Source: Blautia sp.
GTDB lineage: Bacteria; Bacillota; Clostridia; Lachnospirales; Lachnospiraceae
Length of the DNA stretch: 64,000 nucleotides
Assembly: GCA_017463155.1 (NCBI GenBank)
Contig: JAFTPT010000011.1
Location: 37,505 to 101,504, forward strand
Reading direction: 5' to 3'
The notes under the pieces are model-generated. The model made no database searches, had not been told where the DNA came from, and was given only the letters and a program-made list of their open reading frames with translations. Shown in pieces: positions 19,253 to 29,416 of this stretch. The position numbers and the translations under genes were made by a program. How positions within the stretch are numbered: the first letter of the stretch is position 1; each line of letters begins with the position of its first letter.

Positions 19253-20194
19253 TCAGTTTCCGGCCATCTGCTTGGCAACTTCTTCTGCGAAGTTTTCCTG
19301 CTTCTTCTCGATGCCTTCACCGGTCTCGTAACGGACAAAGCCCTTCACATTGATCCTGGCGCCCTCTGCCTTGGCGACCTCTTCCACATACTTGGAAACG
19401 GTCTGCTTGCCGTCCTCAGCCTTTACATAGACCTGATCCAGGAGGCAGATCTCCTTCAGCTCTTTGTTGATACGGCCGTTGATCATGCCCTCGATGACCT
19501 TTTCAGGCTTCTGGGATTCCTTCGGATCATTCTTGATCTGTGCAAGAAGGATCTCTTTTTCATGGGCGATGTACTCTTCGCTGATCTCGCTGCGGTTGGT
19601 GTAGAGCGGCTTCAGGGCAGCGACCTGCATGGCGATGTTCTTGGCCATCTCCTTGACAGCGTCGTTGACGACATCGGTCTCGACGTCGACGAGGACACCG
19701 ATCTTGCCGCCCATATGGATGTAGGAAGCGACAAAGCCGTTCTCTTCGACGATCTTGTCAAAGCGGCGGATGTTCATGTTCTCACCGATCACGGCGATCT
19801 GTCCCGCCAGTGCTTCCTTGACGGTCTTGGTGGTATCGAGGGCCCACGGCTCCTCCATGAATGCTTCGATATCGGCTGCGTTTGTATTCAGAGCCTGCGC
19901 GGCAACATCCGCTACGTAGGTCTGGAACTTTTCATTCTTGGCAACAAAGTCTGTCTCGGCGTTTACTTCGACGACAACAGCCTTTTTGCCATCCTCAGAT
20001 ACGAGGGTACGGCAAAGACCTTCTGCCGCGATACGGCTGGCCTTCTTCTGTGCGGTGGCAAGGCCCTTCTCACGAAGGAACTCAACTGCCTTATCCATAT
20101 CGCCGTCGGTAGCGGTAAGAGCCTTTTTGCAATCCATCATACCGGCGCCGGTCATTTCACGTAATTCTTTAACCTGTCCTGCTGTGATAGCCAT
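19253..20194 (-). CDS. tsf: elongation factor Ts
   Basis: 313-residue EF-Ts, the guanine nucleotide exchange factor that recycles EF-Tu in translation. The N-terminal UBA-like domain (ITAGQVKELREMTGAGMMDCKKAL) and the signature ETDFVAKNE near residue 80 are clear. The protein is longer than E. coli EF-Ts (283) owing to extra residues in the coiled-coil/core part, which is common in clostridia. It starts 3 bases after rpsB, the conserved bacterial order, and the pair ends at a strong terminator. Confidence 0.98.
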   Translation of the reverse strand: MAITAGQVKELREMTGAGMMDCKKALTATDGDMDKAVEFLREKGLATAQKKASRIAAEGLCRTLVSEDGKKAVVVEVNAETDFVAKNEKFQTYVADVAAQALNTNAADIEAFMEEPWALDTTKTVKEALAGQIAVIGENMNIRRFDKIVEENGFVASYIHMGGKIGVLVDVETDVVNDAVKEMAKNIAMQVAALKPLYTNRSEISEEYIAHEKEILLAQIKNDPKESQKPEKVIEGMINGRINKELKEICLLDQVYVKAEDGKQTVSKYVEEVAKAEGARINVKGFVRYETGEGIEKKQENFAEEVAKQMAGN

Positions 20195-20197
20195 TCT

Positions 20198-20941
20198 TTA
20201 TTCCTCCTCTGCTGCGAACTCTTCGGATTCTGCCTCGATCGCGCCTTCTACGTTGGCGGTTCCCTGGTTGGCCTCGATGACGGCGTCAGCCATCTTGGAG
20301 ACGATCAGCTTGACGGCACGGATCGCGTCGTCGTTGCCCGGGATCACATAGTCAAGTTCTTCCGGATCGCAGTTGGTATCGCAGATACCGATCAGCGGAA
20401 TACCCAGCGTATGCGCTTCCTGTACGCAGATCCTTTCCTTCTTCGGGTCTACGATAAAGATCGCATCCGGAAGGCCGTGCATCTCCTTGATGCCGCCCAG
20501 GTTCTTCTGCAGCTTCTCAAGTTCCTTGCGAAGAGCGATGACTTCCTTCTTGGGAAGAACATCGAACGTCCCGTCCTGCTCCATGGCCTCGATCTGTTTC
20601 AGTCTGGCAATACGGCTCTGGATGGTCTTGTAGTTGGTCAGCATACCGCCGAGCCATCTCTCGTTGACATAGAACTGTCCGCAGCGCTCTGCTTCGGTAC
20701 GGATGGCATCCTGTGCCTGCTTCTTGGTTCCGACAAAGAGGATCTTGCCGCCGTTGGCAACGATGTCCGCGATCGCATTGTACGCGTCGTCCACCATGCC
20801 GACAGACTGCTGCAGGTCGATGATGTAGATACCGTTACGCTCGGTGTAGATGTACGGAGCCATCTTGGGGTTCCATCTTCTGGTCTGATGTCCGAAATGG
20901 ACACCTGCTTCAAGAAGCTGTTTCATTGAAATTACGCTCAT
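20198..20941 (-). CDS. rpsB: 30S ribosomal protein S2
   Basis: 247-residue ribosomal protein S2 of the small subunit. Typical blocks are [20 protein letters not shown] at the N-terminus, [13 protein letters not shown] near 65-77, and [11 protein letters not shown] near 150. The C-terminus is extended by an acidic tail ending in AEEE. It is the first gene of rpsB-tsf, with GGAGAAAG before the ATG. The leader of about 140 bases between promoter and ATG is GC-rich and can form hairpins; autogenous control of rpsB leaders is known in bacteria, but no specific S2-binding structure was identified here. Confidence 0.98.
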   Translation of the reverse strand: MSVISMKQLLEAGVHFGHQTRRWNPKMAPYIYTERNGIYIIDLQQSVGMVDDAYNAIADIVANGGKILFVGTKKQAQDAIRTEAERCGQFYVNERWLGGMLTNYKTIQSRIARLKQIEAMEQDGTFDVLPKKEVIALRKELEKLQKNLGGIKEMHGLPDAIFIVDPKKERICVQEAHTLGIPLIGICDTNCDPEELDYVIPGNDDAIRAVKLIVSKMADAVIEANQGTANVEGAIEAESEEFAAEEE

Positions 20942-21083
20942 GTTTTCTTTCTCCTTTTTGGTTTTTTCTTCCGCGAAGGTCCTCTTCCATCCGGACCCGG
21001 CCTCCCGGGCACCTCCATGGGAATCACTTCACGTGTTTTTTCAGTTCTGCAAAGAGCAGGTGCAAAACCGTTGCAACTTCTGA

Positions 21084-21112
21084 ATTATAGCATACGAAAA
21101 GCCCCGTGTAAA
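21084..21112 (-). promoter_or_regulatory. rpsB promoter, -35 box inside a terminator loop
   Basis: TTTACA (21107-21112), 17 bases, TATAAT (21084-21089) on the minus strand. The -35 box lies in the loop of the hairpin that ends the upstream pseudouridine synthase transcript, so terminator and promoter share the same DNA. Confidence 0.8.
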
Positions 21113-21124
21113 GGGGCTTTTTCG
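21097..21124 (-). terminator. terminator after RsuA-family gene
   Basis: AAAAGCCCC and GGGGCTTTT form a 9-bp stem with a loop of about 7 bases; the stem has A/T runs on both sides and could work in both directions. It lies 22 bases after the stop of the RsuA-family gene. Confidence 0.85.
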
Positions 21125-21145
21125 GGTTATTTTCCATGTTTTTGA

Positions 21146-21868
21146 TCAGGCTCTTCCATGCCTCTTCAGTATCCCGAGTTCCTCCGGCGTAAGAGCCCGG
21201 TACTCCCCGGCCATAAGGTCCTCCGGCAGGGAAATCCCGCCCATGGAGATCCTTTTGAGATACAGGACCTTCCTTCCCACCGCCTCGAACATCCGCTTGA
21301 CCTGGTGGAACTTTCCCTCGCAAAGCGTTATATGGGCTTCCGTGCCGGGCGGCAGGATCTCAAGCAAAGCCGGAAGCGTCGGCTTCTTTTCGCCGATGTC
21401 CAGCCCCTCTTCGAAGCGCCGCACCATCTCTGTATCAAGCAGTCCGTCAAGCCGTGCATAGTAAGTCTTTTCCACGTGCCTGGCCGGAGACAGAAGCCGG
21501 TGCGCCAGCATCCCGTCATCCGTCATGAGAAGAAATCCTTCCGTATCCTTGTCGAGTCTCCCGACAGGGAAAACGCCCTCCCGCACGCCGGGCATCAGGT
21601 CAAGAACGGTCGGCGCATGCCGGTCCTCCGTCGCGGACAGATACCCGGCCGGCTTGTTGAGAAGGTAATAGACGAACTCTTCGGGTTTTTTGACCTCCTC
21701 ATCCATGAACAGGATCCGGTCGGTATCAGGGTCGATCTTCAGATCCGGCGCCTTTGCCGTTTCTCCGTTCACGCGGACCTGGCCTTTTTTTACGGCCTGC
21801 TTTACTTCACTCCGTGTTCCACAGCCTGCCCCGGCCAGAAAACGGTCCAGTCTCACAAGGCTGCCCAT
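21146..21868 (-). CDS. rsuA: 16S rRNA pseudouridine synthase, RsuA family
   Basis: 240 residues. An N-terminal S4 RNA-binding domain (about 1-60, VRLDRFLAGAGCGTRSEVKQ) is followed by the RsuA/RluB/E/F catalytic domain. The catalytic Asp is in GRLDKDTEGFLLMTDDG near residues 103-119. KPAGYLSATEDRHAPTVLDL is the conserved substrate-binding stretch. It likely isomerises a uridine in 16S rRNA (U516 in E. coli numbering), inferred from family. It is the last gene of the degV-argS-HAD-CPBP-rsuA run, 17 bases after the CPBP gene. Confidence 0.93.
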   Translation of the reverse strand: MGSLVRLDRFLAGAGCGTRSEVKQAVKKGQVRVNGETAKAPDLKIDPDTDRILFMDEEVKKPEEFVYYLLNKPAGYLSATEDRHAPTVLDLMPGVREGVFPVGRLDKDTEGFLLMTDDGMLAHRLLSPARHVEKTYYARLDGLLDTEMVRRFEEGLDIGEKKPTLPALLEILPPGTEAHITLCEGKFHQVKRMFEAVGRKVLYLKRISMGGISLPEDLMAGEYRALTPEELGILKRHGRA

Positions 21869-21885
21869 ATCGATCCCTCCTGTTT

Positions 21886-22833
21886 TTACTCTATACTCCT
21901 GCTTCTTCTCCGGAACACGTTCGTTCCCCCGACGATCGCGAACATCAGGACAAAATAGACGAGCAGGACCAGATACTCGTTATCCATGCCGAAAAAGACC
22001 GTCCCGAATTCCGAGATCAGCAGGGAAAAGCAGTTGGCCCCTATATGCAGAAGGACCGACGTCCACAGATTGCCGGACCATTCCTGAAACAGCGCGAAAG
22101 CGGTCCCCAGGATAAACGCGTAGACTCCCTGAAGAATGTTCAGATGGTAGATCCCGAAGACCAGTGCCGACAGAAGAACGGCCGGCATCTTTCCGAGATA
22201 ATCCCGGAGCCGGTAATAGAGCAGCCAGCGGAAGACCATCTCTTCGGTTATGGGGCTGAAGATCCCGAGGATCAGGATCAGCATCGGAAAGCTGTAGCCC
22301 TCCATGTAGGCGCCAAGAGGATCCACGCCCGGAAGGAGTCCCAGCATCTGAAGCCAGCCGAGCAGTACATTACAGTACAGGGCCAGCCCGGAACCTATAA
22401 GAAGCAGCAGGACAAAGTCCTGCATGGTCAGTCTGAAGCGGTCCCCCTTCTTTTCGAAGCCTCCGATCTGTCTTGACAGGTACCTGTTCCCGTACCGCTT
22501 CTGGTCCTTCTTAAAAAAGGACAGGGCAGGGATCATGGCCAGCAGATTGCCGAGGCCCGTCAAAAAGATCACCTGCCGGCTGAAGGCCTCCGTCGGATCC
22601 TTGGCATGGTTCATGTACCAGTAAAGCGCCGTACCGGAAACCAGCTGCGAGATCGTAAAATGGACCAGGACCGGATAGACAACCCTCCACAGACGCAGCA
22701 GGGGGGATTCCTGCCGCGCGAGAGGGCTTACGCGAAAAAAGCCGCGACCTCCGCGGGAGAAGCCGCGATCGCGGCAGGCCCTGCCGCGGTCAGTTCCTCC
22801 ATCGACCCATAGCCGTAGGATACGGCCAGACAC
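21886..22833 (-). CDS. CPBP-family intramembrane metalloprotease (CAAX-like)
   Basis: Multi-pass membrane protein with the ABI/CPBP motifs SPITEEMVFRW (EExxxR), ALVFGIYHLN (FxxxH) and LLHIGANCF (HxxxN), forming the metal-dependent intramembrane protease site. Such proteins act on prenylated-like or bacteriocin-related targets; the target here is unknown. The frame is open to a GTG at 22833, but the first 35 codons lie within the end of the HAD gene and look like shadow sequence (Arg/Gly-rich). The true start is probably just after 22728, perhaps a CTG in SPLLRLWRVVYP with AGGA upstream; no ATG exists there. Translational coupling to the HAD gene is likely. Confidence 0.82.
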   Translation of the reverse strand: MSGRILRLWVDGGTDRGRACRDRGFSRGGRGFFRVSPLARQESPLLRLWRVVYPVLVHFTISQLVSGTALYWYMNHAKDPTEAFSRQVIFLTGLGNLLAMIPALSFFKKDQKRYGNRYLSRQIGGFEKKGDRFRLTMQDFVLLLLIGSGLALYCNVLLGWLQMLGLLPGVDPLGAYMEGYSFPMLILILGIFSPITEEMVFRWLLYYRLRDYLGKMPAVLLSALVFGIYHLNILQGVYAFILGTAFALFQEWSGNLWTSVLLHIGANCFSLLISEFGTVFFGMDNEYLVLLVYFVLMFAIVGGTNVFRRRSRSIE

Positions 22834-23378
22834 GAAAGAGAAGCTTTCCTCGCACCTTCCACATCATGCATGCGGTCTCCGATCATCATGACCTCGTCCC
22901 GTCTATCCTGCATGCCAAGCTCCTCGAGCGCCGCCTCGATGACTTCCACCTTTTCGGTACGCCGTCCGTCCATCTCGCTTCCAATCACAACATCGAAGCA
23001 GGACAGAAGGTCAAAATGCTCCAGTACCTTCCGCACGAACACGGTCGGTTTGGAGGAGGCGACGGCCAGAAGATAGCCTCTATCCTTCAGTTCCCTCAGC
23101 ATTTCAGGAACGCCGTCGTACACTTTGTTCTCATAGAGGCCGACGGGTGTGTAGCGTTCCCGGTAATAGGCAACAGCCTGCCTGCCCTCCTCTTCGGTAA
23201 GAGAAGCATAGCTCATGAACTGTTCCATGAGCGGCGGGCCAACAAATATGCGCAGCTTTTGAAGGTCCGGTTCCGGCTTTCCAAGCTTTTCAAGCGCATA
23301 CTGGACGGACTTGGTAATACCCTCGCCGGAATCCGTCAACGTCCCGTCCAGATCAAATAACAGTGCGCGGTATTTCAT
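22728..23378 (-). CDS. HAD-family hydrolase, phosphoglycolate phosphatase-like
   Basis: 216-residue haloacid-dehalogenase phosphatase. Motif I LFDLDGTLTDSGEGI has the nucleophile Asp near residue 9. Motif II is AVASSKP near 107-113, and motif III/IV MIGDRMHDVEGA is near 167-178. An alpha-helical cap (type C1) lies between motifs I and II. The overall pattern fits the Gph/PGP group (YGYGSMEEL near the end). The substrate could be phosphoglycolate or another small phosphoester. It lies 15 bases after argS, and its 3' end overlaps the open frame of the protease gene. Confidence 0.9.
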   Translation of the reverse strand: MKYRALLFDLDGTLTDSGEGITKSVQYALEKLGKPEPDLQKLRIFVGPPLMEQFMSYASLTEEEGRQAVAYYRERYTPVGLYENKVYDGVPEMLRELKDRGYLLAVASSKPTVFVRKVLEHFDLLSCFDVVIGSEMDGRRTEKVEVIEAALEELGMQDRRDEVMMIGDRMHDVEGARKASLSCLAVSYGYGSMEELTAAGPAAIAASPAEVAAFFA

Positions 23379-23393
23379 CGGTCGGCTCCTCTC

Positions 23394-25160
23394 TCACATA
23401 CGGTCCGGTGCGGAAAAGCCCAGCAGGTCAATGCTGCTCTCCAGCACGCCCCTTGTCAGGACCAGGAGCCGGATCAGGGACTGCTTCTGCTGCTCGTCCT
23501 CCTGTCCGAGGATCTTTGTCTCGTGATAGAAGCTGTTGAAGGCGTTCGCGACATCATAGATGTACGCGCATACCTTGTGCGGGGCCTTCTCAAGAAAAGC
23601 CGTCTCCACCATGCTGTTGAAGCCTGCGAGCTGCAGCATCAGTTCCTTCTGGCTCTTGTTGAGGGGCGCAGCGATCTCACCTTTCGTGACGTCTCCGCCC
23701 TCCTCACAGAACCTAGTCAGGATCGATTTGATCCGCACGATCGTATAGAGAATATAGGGGCCGGTGTTCCCTTCAAAGGAGGTGAACCGGTCCACGTCGA
23801 ACACGTAGTCCTTGGTCGCCTGGTTGGAGAGATCTCCGTACTTGATGGCCGAAAGGCCGACGATCCTGGCCGTCTCCTCGGCGTCCTTGTCCTTGACGCT
23901 CTTGTTCGCCACGATCTTCCGGAACATTTCCTCGTTGATATCGGCGATCAGGTTCTCGAGCCGCATCACGCCGCCCTCACGGGTCTTGAAGGGCTTGCCG
24001 TCCTTGCCGTTCATGGTGCCAAAGCCAAGGAAAAAGAGCCCCGTGGTATCCTTGACAAGGCCGGTCTTTCTCGCACAGCGGAATACCTGCTCAAAGTGCA
24101 GCTCCTGCCGTTTGTCCACCACGTAAAGGATCTCATCCGGATCGTACAGCTTCATCCGTTCGACGATGGTCGCAAGGTCCGTGGTCGTGTACAGGGAGGC
24201 GCCGTCGGATTTCAGCAGCATGCAGGGAGGGATCTCCTTGGTGTCGCTCTCCTCCTTCACGTCCACCACCAGGGCGCCCTGGTCTTCGTAGGCATAGCCT
24301 TCGTCCCGCATGCGCTGTACCATGTCGGGAATGTACGGCTGCGCGTCGGACTCCTTTTTCCAAAGGTCAAAGGACACGTCGAGCTTTTCATAATTCCTCT
24401 TAAGGTCCGTCACGGAGACGTTCATGATCTGGTTCCAGAGCGCCATGTATCCGCGGCGTCCGTTCTGCAGCTCATGGGTCGCCTGCAGCGCCTCCTCGCG
24501 GTAGGCTTCGTCCTCCTTGGACTTTGCGCTGGCGGTCGGGTAGATCTCCTCCAGTTCACCGATGGTGAAGGGCGCCTCCTCCGGGTACTCCCCGGTATAG
24601 CTTTCGTCAAAGTAGACCAGCTCCGGACTCCTGTGCCTGAGCTCCGTGATGATCAGGCCCATCTGAAGGCCCCAGTCGCCCAGATGCACGTCGCCGATCA
24701 CCCGGTGTCCCATGTAGCGGCCGATCCTCTTGATGCTCTCGCCGATGATCGCCGAGCGCAGATGTCCCACATGAAGCGGTTTGGCAACGTTGGGCCCGCC
24801 GTAGTCGATGATGATCGTCCTGGGCGCGGGAGCCTCTTCAACGCCGAATTTCTCCGCTTCTTCCATCTGTCCGAGGTAGGAAGCAAGAAAAGCCGGGGCA
24901 ACATTCAGGTTGATAAAGCCCGGCCTGACCACCTCGACACCTGAAAACACGGAAGTGCCGGCAAGATTCGCCGCCACCTCGTCCGCGATCATAAAGGGGG
25001 CTTTCTTGTACTTTTTGGCACCCGCCATGGCGCCGTTGCACTGATATTCACACAGATCCGGCCGGCTCGAGACGGACACCTTTCCAAGCGCGGGATCATA
25101 CCCGGCTTTTTCAAATGCCGCCGCCAGCTCCTCTGTCAGACAATCCATCAGTTTCTTCAT
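23394..25160 (-). CDS. argS: arginyl-tRNA synthetase
   Basis: 588-residue class I synthetase that charges tRNA-Arg. The HIGH motif is HVGHLRSAI near residue 132. The KMSKS position reads KPFKTREGG, a normal ArgRS variant. The N-terminal Add-1 domain and C-terminal helical DALR anticodon domain, ending in FSAPDRM, are complete. It lies 63 bases after degV; that gap holds a GGGTCAGAAG/CTTCTGGCCC palindrome without a T tract. Confidence 0.97.
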   Translation of the reverse strand: MKKLMDCLTEELAAAFEKAGYDPALGKVSVSSRPDLCEYQCNGAMAGAKKYKKAPFMIADEVAANLAGTSVFSGVEVVRPGFINLNVAPAFLASYLGQMEEAEKFGVEEAPAPRTIIIDYGGPNVAKPLHVGHLRSAIIGESIKRIGRYMGHRVIGDVHLGDWGLQMGLIITELRHRSPELVYFDESYTGEYPEEAPFTIGELEEIYPTASAKSKEDEAYREEALQATHELQNGRRGYMALWNQIMNVSVTDLKRNYEKLDVSFDLWKKESDAQPYIPDMVQRMRDEGYAYEDQGALVVDVKEESDTKEIPPCMLLKSDGASLYTTTDLATIVERMKLYDPDEILYVVDKRQELHFEQVFRCARKTGLVKDTTGLFFLGFGTMNGKDGKPFKTREGGVMRLENLIADINEEMFRKIVANKSVKDKDAEETARIVGLSAIKYGDLSNQATKDYVFDVDRFTSFEGNTGPYILYTIVRIKSILTRFCEEGGDVTKGEIAAPLNKSQKELMLQLAGFNSMVETAFLEKAPHKVCAYIYDVANAFNSFYHETKILGQEDEQQKQSLIRLLVLTRGVLESSIDLLGFSAPDRM

Positions 25161-25223
25161 AATGATCGGTCTCTCCTGTTTTCTGCATGAGATACGGGCC
25201 AGAAGCTTCTGACCCGTTCATGG

Positions 25224-26096
25224 TTATATGGTTACTTTTTTGGCACACGCAATGGCCAGTGCTCCCTGCCCGATATGGCAGGACACACTTAAGGACAGCG
25301 GATCCATGTGCACCTCCGGAAACTCCGGAAAGCTCTCGAGTATCTCCTGCTTCCATTCTTCAGCTTCCGCGGGATTGCCCGCATACGCGGCCATCAGGCA
25401 CATCTCTCCTCTCGAGACGTATTCGGCAAACCGCGTGTCCATATCCTGGCGCATCGCCTTCAGCATCACCTTTTTGGCCTGCTTTTTGCCGCGTACCTTG
25501 GAGTAAGCGTCCAGCTTTTCCCCCTGGATCTGCAGCACGGGCTTCAGGTTCAGCACGGTGCCGATGGCTGCGGCGGCCGGCGTGATCCTGCCGCCCTTTT
25601 TGAGATATTTGAGGGTCTCCAGCGTGATATAGATGCTGGATTCCATTTTTTCTTTTTCGAGGATCTCCCGGATCTCGGCCGCCGACCTCCCCGCGTCACG
25701 GAGAGCCAGCGCGTCCAGTACGGACTGGCGCATGGTCACGGAGATCCGCTGGTTGTTGACAACCTGGACTTTTCCATCGTAATCCTGCGAAAGGCCGATG
25801 GCCGTCGCGCAGGAAGTGGAAAGACCGCTTGACATGGGAATGTGGACGATCTCGTCATACTCCGTAAGCAGGCTGTCCCACAGTTCGATAAGGTCGCCGG
25901 GGCTCGGCTGGGAGGTGGAGATCGGTTCGTCGTTCTTGAGTTTTTCGTAGAACTGCTCCTGGGACAGGGTTATCTCCTCGAGAAACAGTTCTTCATTGAT
26001 GAAGAACGGCATGGGGATCACTCTGATCCCGAGCTCCTTGCCCTGCTGTTGTGTGATTCCGCTGTTGCTGTCGGTGACAATGGCAATTTTGCCCAT
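25224..26096 (-). CDS. DegV family fatty-acid-binding protein
   Basis: 290-residue DegV/FakB-like protein. The N-terminus IAIVTDSNSGI contains the typical TDS stretch, and VHIPMSSGLS near 92-101 is the second conserved lipid-head-group site. FakB proteins present fatty acids to the kinase FakA for phosphorylation and membrane lipid synthesis; no FakA gene is in this window, so that role is inferred. It lies 37 bases after the ABC permease gene and 63 bases before argS. Confidence 0.92.
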   Translation of the reverse strand: MGKIAIVTDSNSGITQQQGKELGIRVIPMPFFINEELFLEEITLSQEQFYEKLKNDEPISTSQPSPGDLIELWDSLLTEYDEIVHIPMSSGLSTSCATAIGLSQDYDGKVQVVNNQRISVTMRQSVLDALALRDAGRSAAEIREILEKEKMESSIYITLETLKYLKKGGRITPAAAAIGTVLNLKPVLQIQGEKLDAYSKVRGKKQAKKVMLKAMRQDMDTRFAEYVSRGEMCLMAAYAGNPAEAEEWKQEILESFPEFPEVHMDPLSLSVSCHIGQGALAIACAKKVTI

Positions 26097-26133
26097 GATG
26101 ATGTGAAACTCCTTTCCTTCTTAGCGCACTCTG

Positions 26134-27393
<1,260 letters not shown>

Positions 27394-27415
27394 CTGCTGT
27401 CATTCCTCCTTGTGA

Positions 27416-29416
27416 TCACTGGTACAAAGAATCGATCGTCCCTTCCTTGGCCAGTGTCCCTTCCACCGCGTACTTGCCGTAGGGGAAGGCGATCCTGTCG
27501 GTCCTTTTTAGTCCTCCGAGAATGATGACGCTGTAGCCGCCGTTGGTCACACCGCCCGACTTGACAGGCTGTTTTACAAGCTTGTGATCCTTGCCCTCCT
27601 TGAGGACAAAGGACATGCCGCTCTCGGATTTGACGAAGGCCTTGGAGATGATGATCATGTCATCGTTCACCACCCGTTCCTTCAGATTGACCTGGACCCA
27701 GTCCTGGTCGGTGAAGGTCAGCTCCTCGTCGTCGATGCTGGCTGTATACGAGTAATACGAAACATTCGGGTTTCCGGTACTCCAGAAGCTGTCCCCGCTC
27801 ACCGGATACTCGGATACGTCGATGACCGTCGCCGCAAAGTTACCGGACTCCCAGCTTGTACAGTTAAGCGCGGCTCCCGGCTGCATCTGCTCGAGCATCA
27901 GCTCGCTGACGCTTCCCTTTACAAAAAAGCCGTCCTTGCTCTTGACCTTGATGAACGCGTCCTCGGAGGACGAGCCGGTGACAGCGTCTCCTACATAGGA
28001 TACGGTTCCGTCCAGGCGGCAGTAGACCTCCTTCATGTTTACCTTGCGCTCAAGCTTCGCGATATTCAGGTCGCTCTCCTGCAGGTCCAGCTTGAGGTTC
28101 GCGATCCTGGTCTTCTGGATCTTGATGGCTTCTTTCCGGGAGATACCGAGGTCTTCTCCGGCGTCTCCGCCGTCATAGAAGGCCGGTTCGCCCATATCCT
28201 CCTCGGTCTCATACTGCTGGTAATCCTCCGGCAGCACAAAAAAGTCTTCGAATGTATTGAAGGGCGGGTTGTTGTCCGGATTCTCGGGATCGATCTCGCC
28301 GCCGTTCCGGAGGATATAGCCGGTACAGGACAGCTTCCGGTCATTGTAATCCGCCACCTGGTCACCCTCGTGCTTTTCGAGCTGGTACCAGTAGCCGCCT
28401 TCATGAAGCACCATTCCGCCGTCCTCAGTAAGGCCGGCCATCTTATTCAGGAACGATCCCTTGATGACAATATAATCCGGCTCACTGCTCACCAGGAAAA
28501 CGAACGGATCCTCCTCGGTCCCGCTGCCGGCAATGGGAAGAGACTTGTAATCAAGCTCTGTATAGAAAGTATCCACGCCGTCGGTCAGCTCGTCACCGCC
28601 CGTCAGCTCATCCTCGCCGGGCTCACCGGACAGCTCATCGTCGTCGCCGAGTCCGTCCTCGTCACCGGGCTCTTCGCCGGGAATCTCTTCGTCGTCGCCG
28701 CTGTCAAGCATTTCTTCGTCAGAAAAATCGCCCTCGTCCTCACCGGGCTTGGCATCCTCGCCGTCCGTCCCGTCGTCCGGGCCTGGCTCCTGAGGCACTT
28801 CGGCCGGCTCCTCCGGCTCCTGCGCGGCAGGTGATTCTTCCGCAGGCGTTTCCTCAACATCCCCGTCGGATAAAAGATCCGCGGCCAGCAGCATGACCCT
28901 TGTCGCGGCCCCGAGCATGGTGCCGTCGCTGCTTCCGGCGTACGCTTCATCATCTCCGGAGGATTCACTGTCAAACGTCATGGTACTCTCAAGATCATCC
29001 TCGGTGACGCTGCCGCCGTTCTGCAGCTTGGTCAGACGGTCCATCGCCAGGTTCAGGTCGCTCTCCTGCTTCTGCTTTTTGAGCCTTGCAATATTCAGTT
29101 CCATCTCGACCAGCGTCGTGTCAAAGGACGCCAGCATCTCACCGGTATGGACCTCCTGTCCCTTGGTCACGAACACGTCCTTGACGACCGTATCCTTGTC
29201 GATCCGGATCTTCTGGGAGACGTTGGTCGTGATGGTCCCCTCGAGCGATACGTCGTCGCTGTAGAACTCCTCGGCCAGGCTGTCCACGCTCACGACATAC
29301 ACGCTCTGCTGATTCTGTTTTCGCATATAGGTAATACCGCCGTAGGACGCGCCGGCCGCGACAGCCAGCGCTGCGACGATCGCCACGAATTTTTTCGCTT
29401 TACCCAAATCCGTCAC
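27416..29416 (-). CDS. MacA/HlyD-like adaptor with large acidic hairpin insert
   Basis: 666-residue membrane-fusion-type adaptor. A membrane helix lies at about 9-28, then a biotinyl-lipoyl half (VVKDVFVTKGQEVHTGEML near 77-95) and hairpin helix 1 (about 100-132). Helix 2 comes only at about 425-462, followed by the second lipoyl half (CRLDGTVSYVGDAV) and beta-barrel domains. The hairpin tip is thus replaced by about 290 residues: a Glu/Asp/Pro/Gly-rich stretch (about 150-275) plus a possibly folded segment with WYQLEKHEG. Ordinary MacA proteins are about 370-400 residues. The gene overlaps the upstream ATPase by 4 bases. Confidence 0.9.
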   Translation of the reverse strand: MTDLGKAKKFVAIVAALAVAAGASYGGITYMRKQNQQSVYVVSVDSLAEEFYSDDVSLEGTITTNVSQKIRIDKDTVVKDVFVTKGQEVHTGEMLASFDTTLVEMELNIARLKKQKQESDLNLAMDRLTKLQNGGSVTEDDLESTMTFDSESSGDDEAYAGSSDGTMLGAATRVMLLAADLLSDGDVEETPAEESPAAQEPEEPAEVPQEPGPDDGTDGEDAKPGEDEGDFSDEEMLDSGDDEEIPGEEPGDEDGLGDDDELSGEPGEDELTGGDELTDGVDTFYTELDYKSLPIAGSGTEEDPFVFLVSSEPDYIVIKGSFLNKMAGLTEDGGMVLHEGGYWYQLEKHEGDQVADYNDRKLSCTGYILRNGGEIDPENPDNNPPFNTFEDFFVLPEDYQQYETEEDMGEPAFYDGGDAGEDLGISRKEAIKIQKTRIANLKLDLQESDLNIAKLERKVNMKEVYCRLDGTVSYVGDAVTGSSSEDAFIKVKSKDGFFVKGSVSELMLEQMQPGAALNCTSWESGNFAATVIDVSEYPVSGDSFWSTGNPNVSYYSYTASIDDEELTFTDQDWVQVNLKERVVNDDMIIISKAFVKSESGMSFVLKEGKDHKLVKQPVKSGGVTNGGYSVIILGGLKRTDRIAFPYGKYAVEGTLAKEGTIDSLYQ

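Noticed and set aside
25164-25220. Intrinsic terminator between degV and argS
   Set aside because: The GGGTCAGAAG/CTTCTGGCCC palindrome has no T run after it, so it may not stop transcription.
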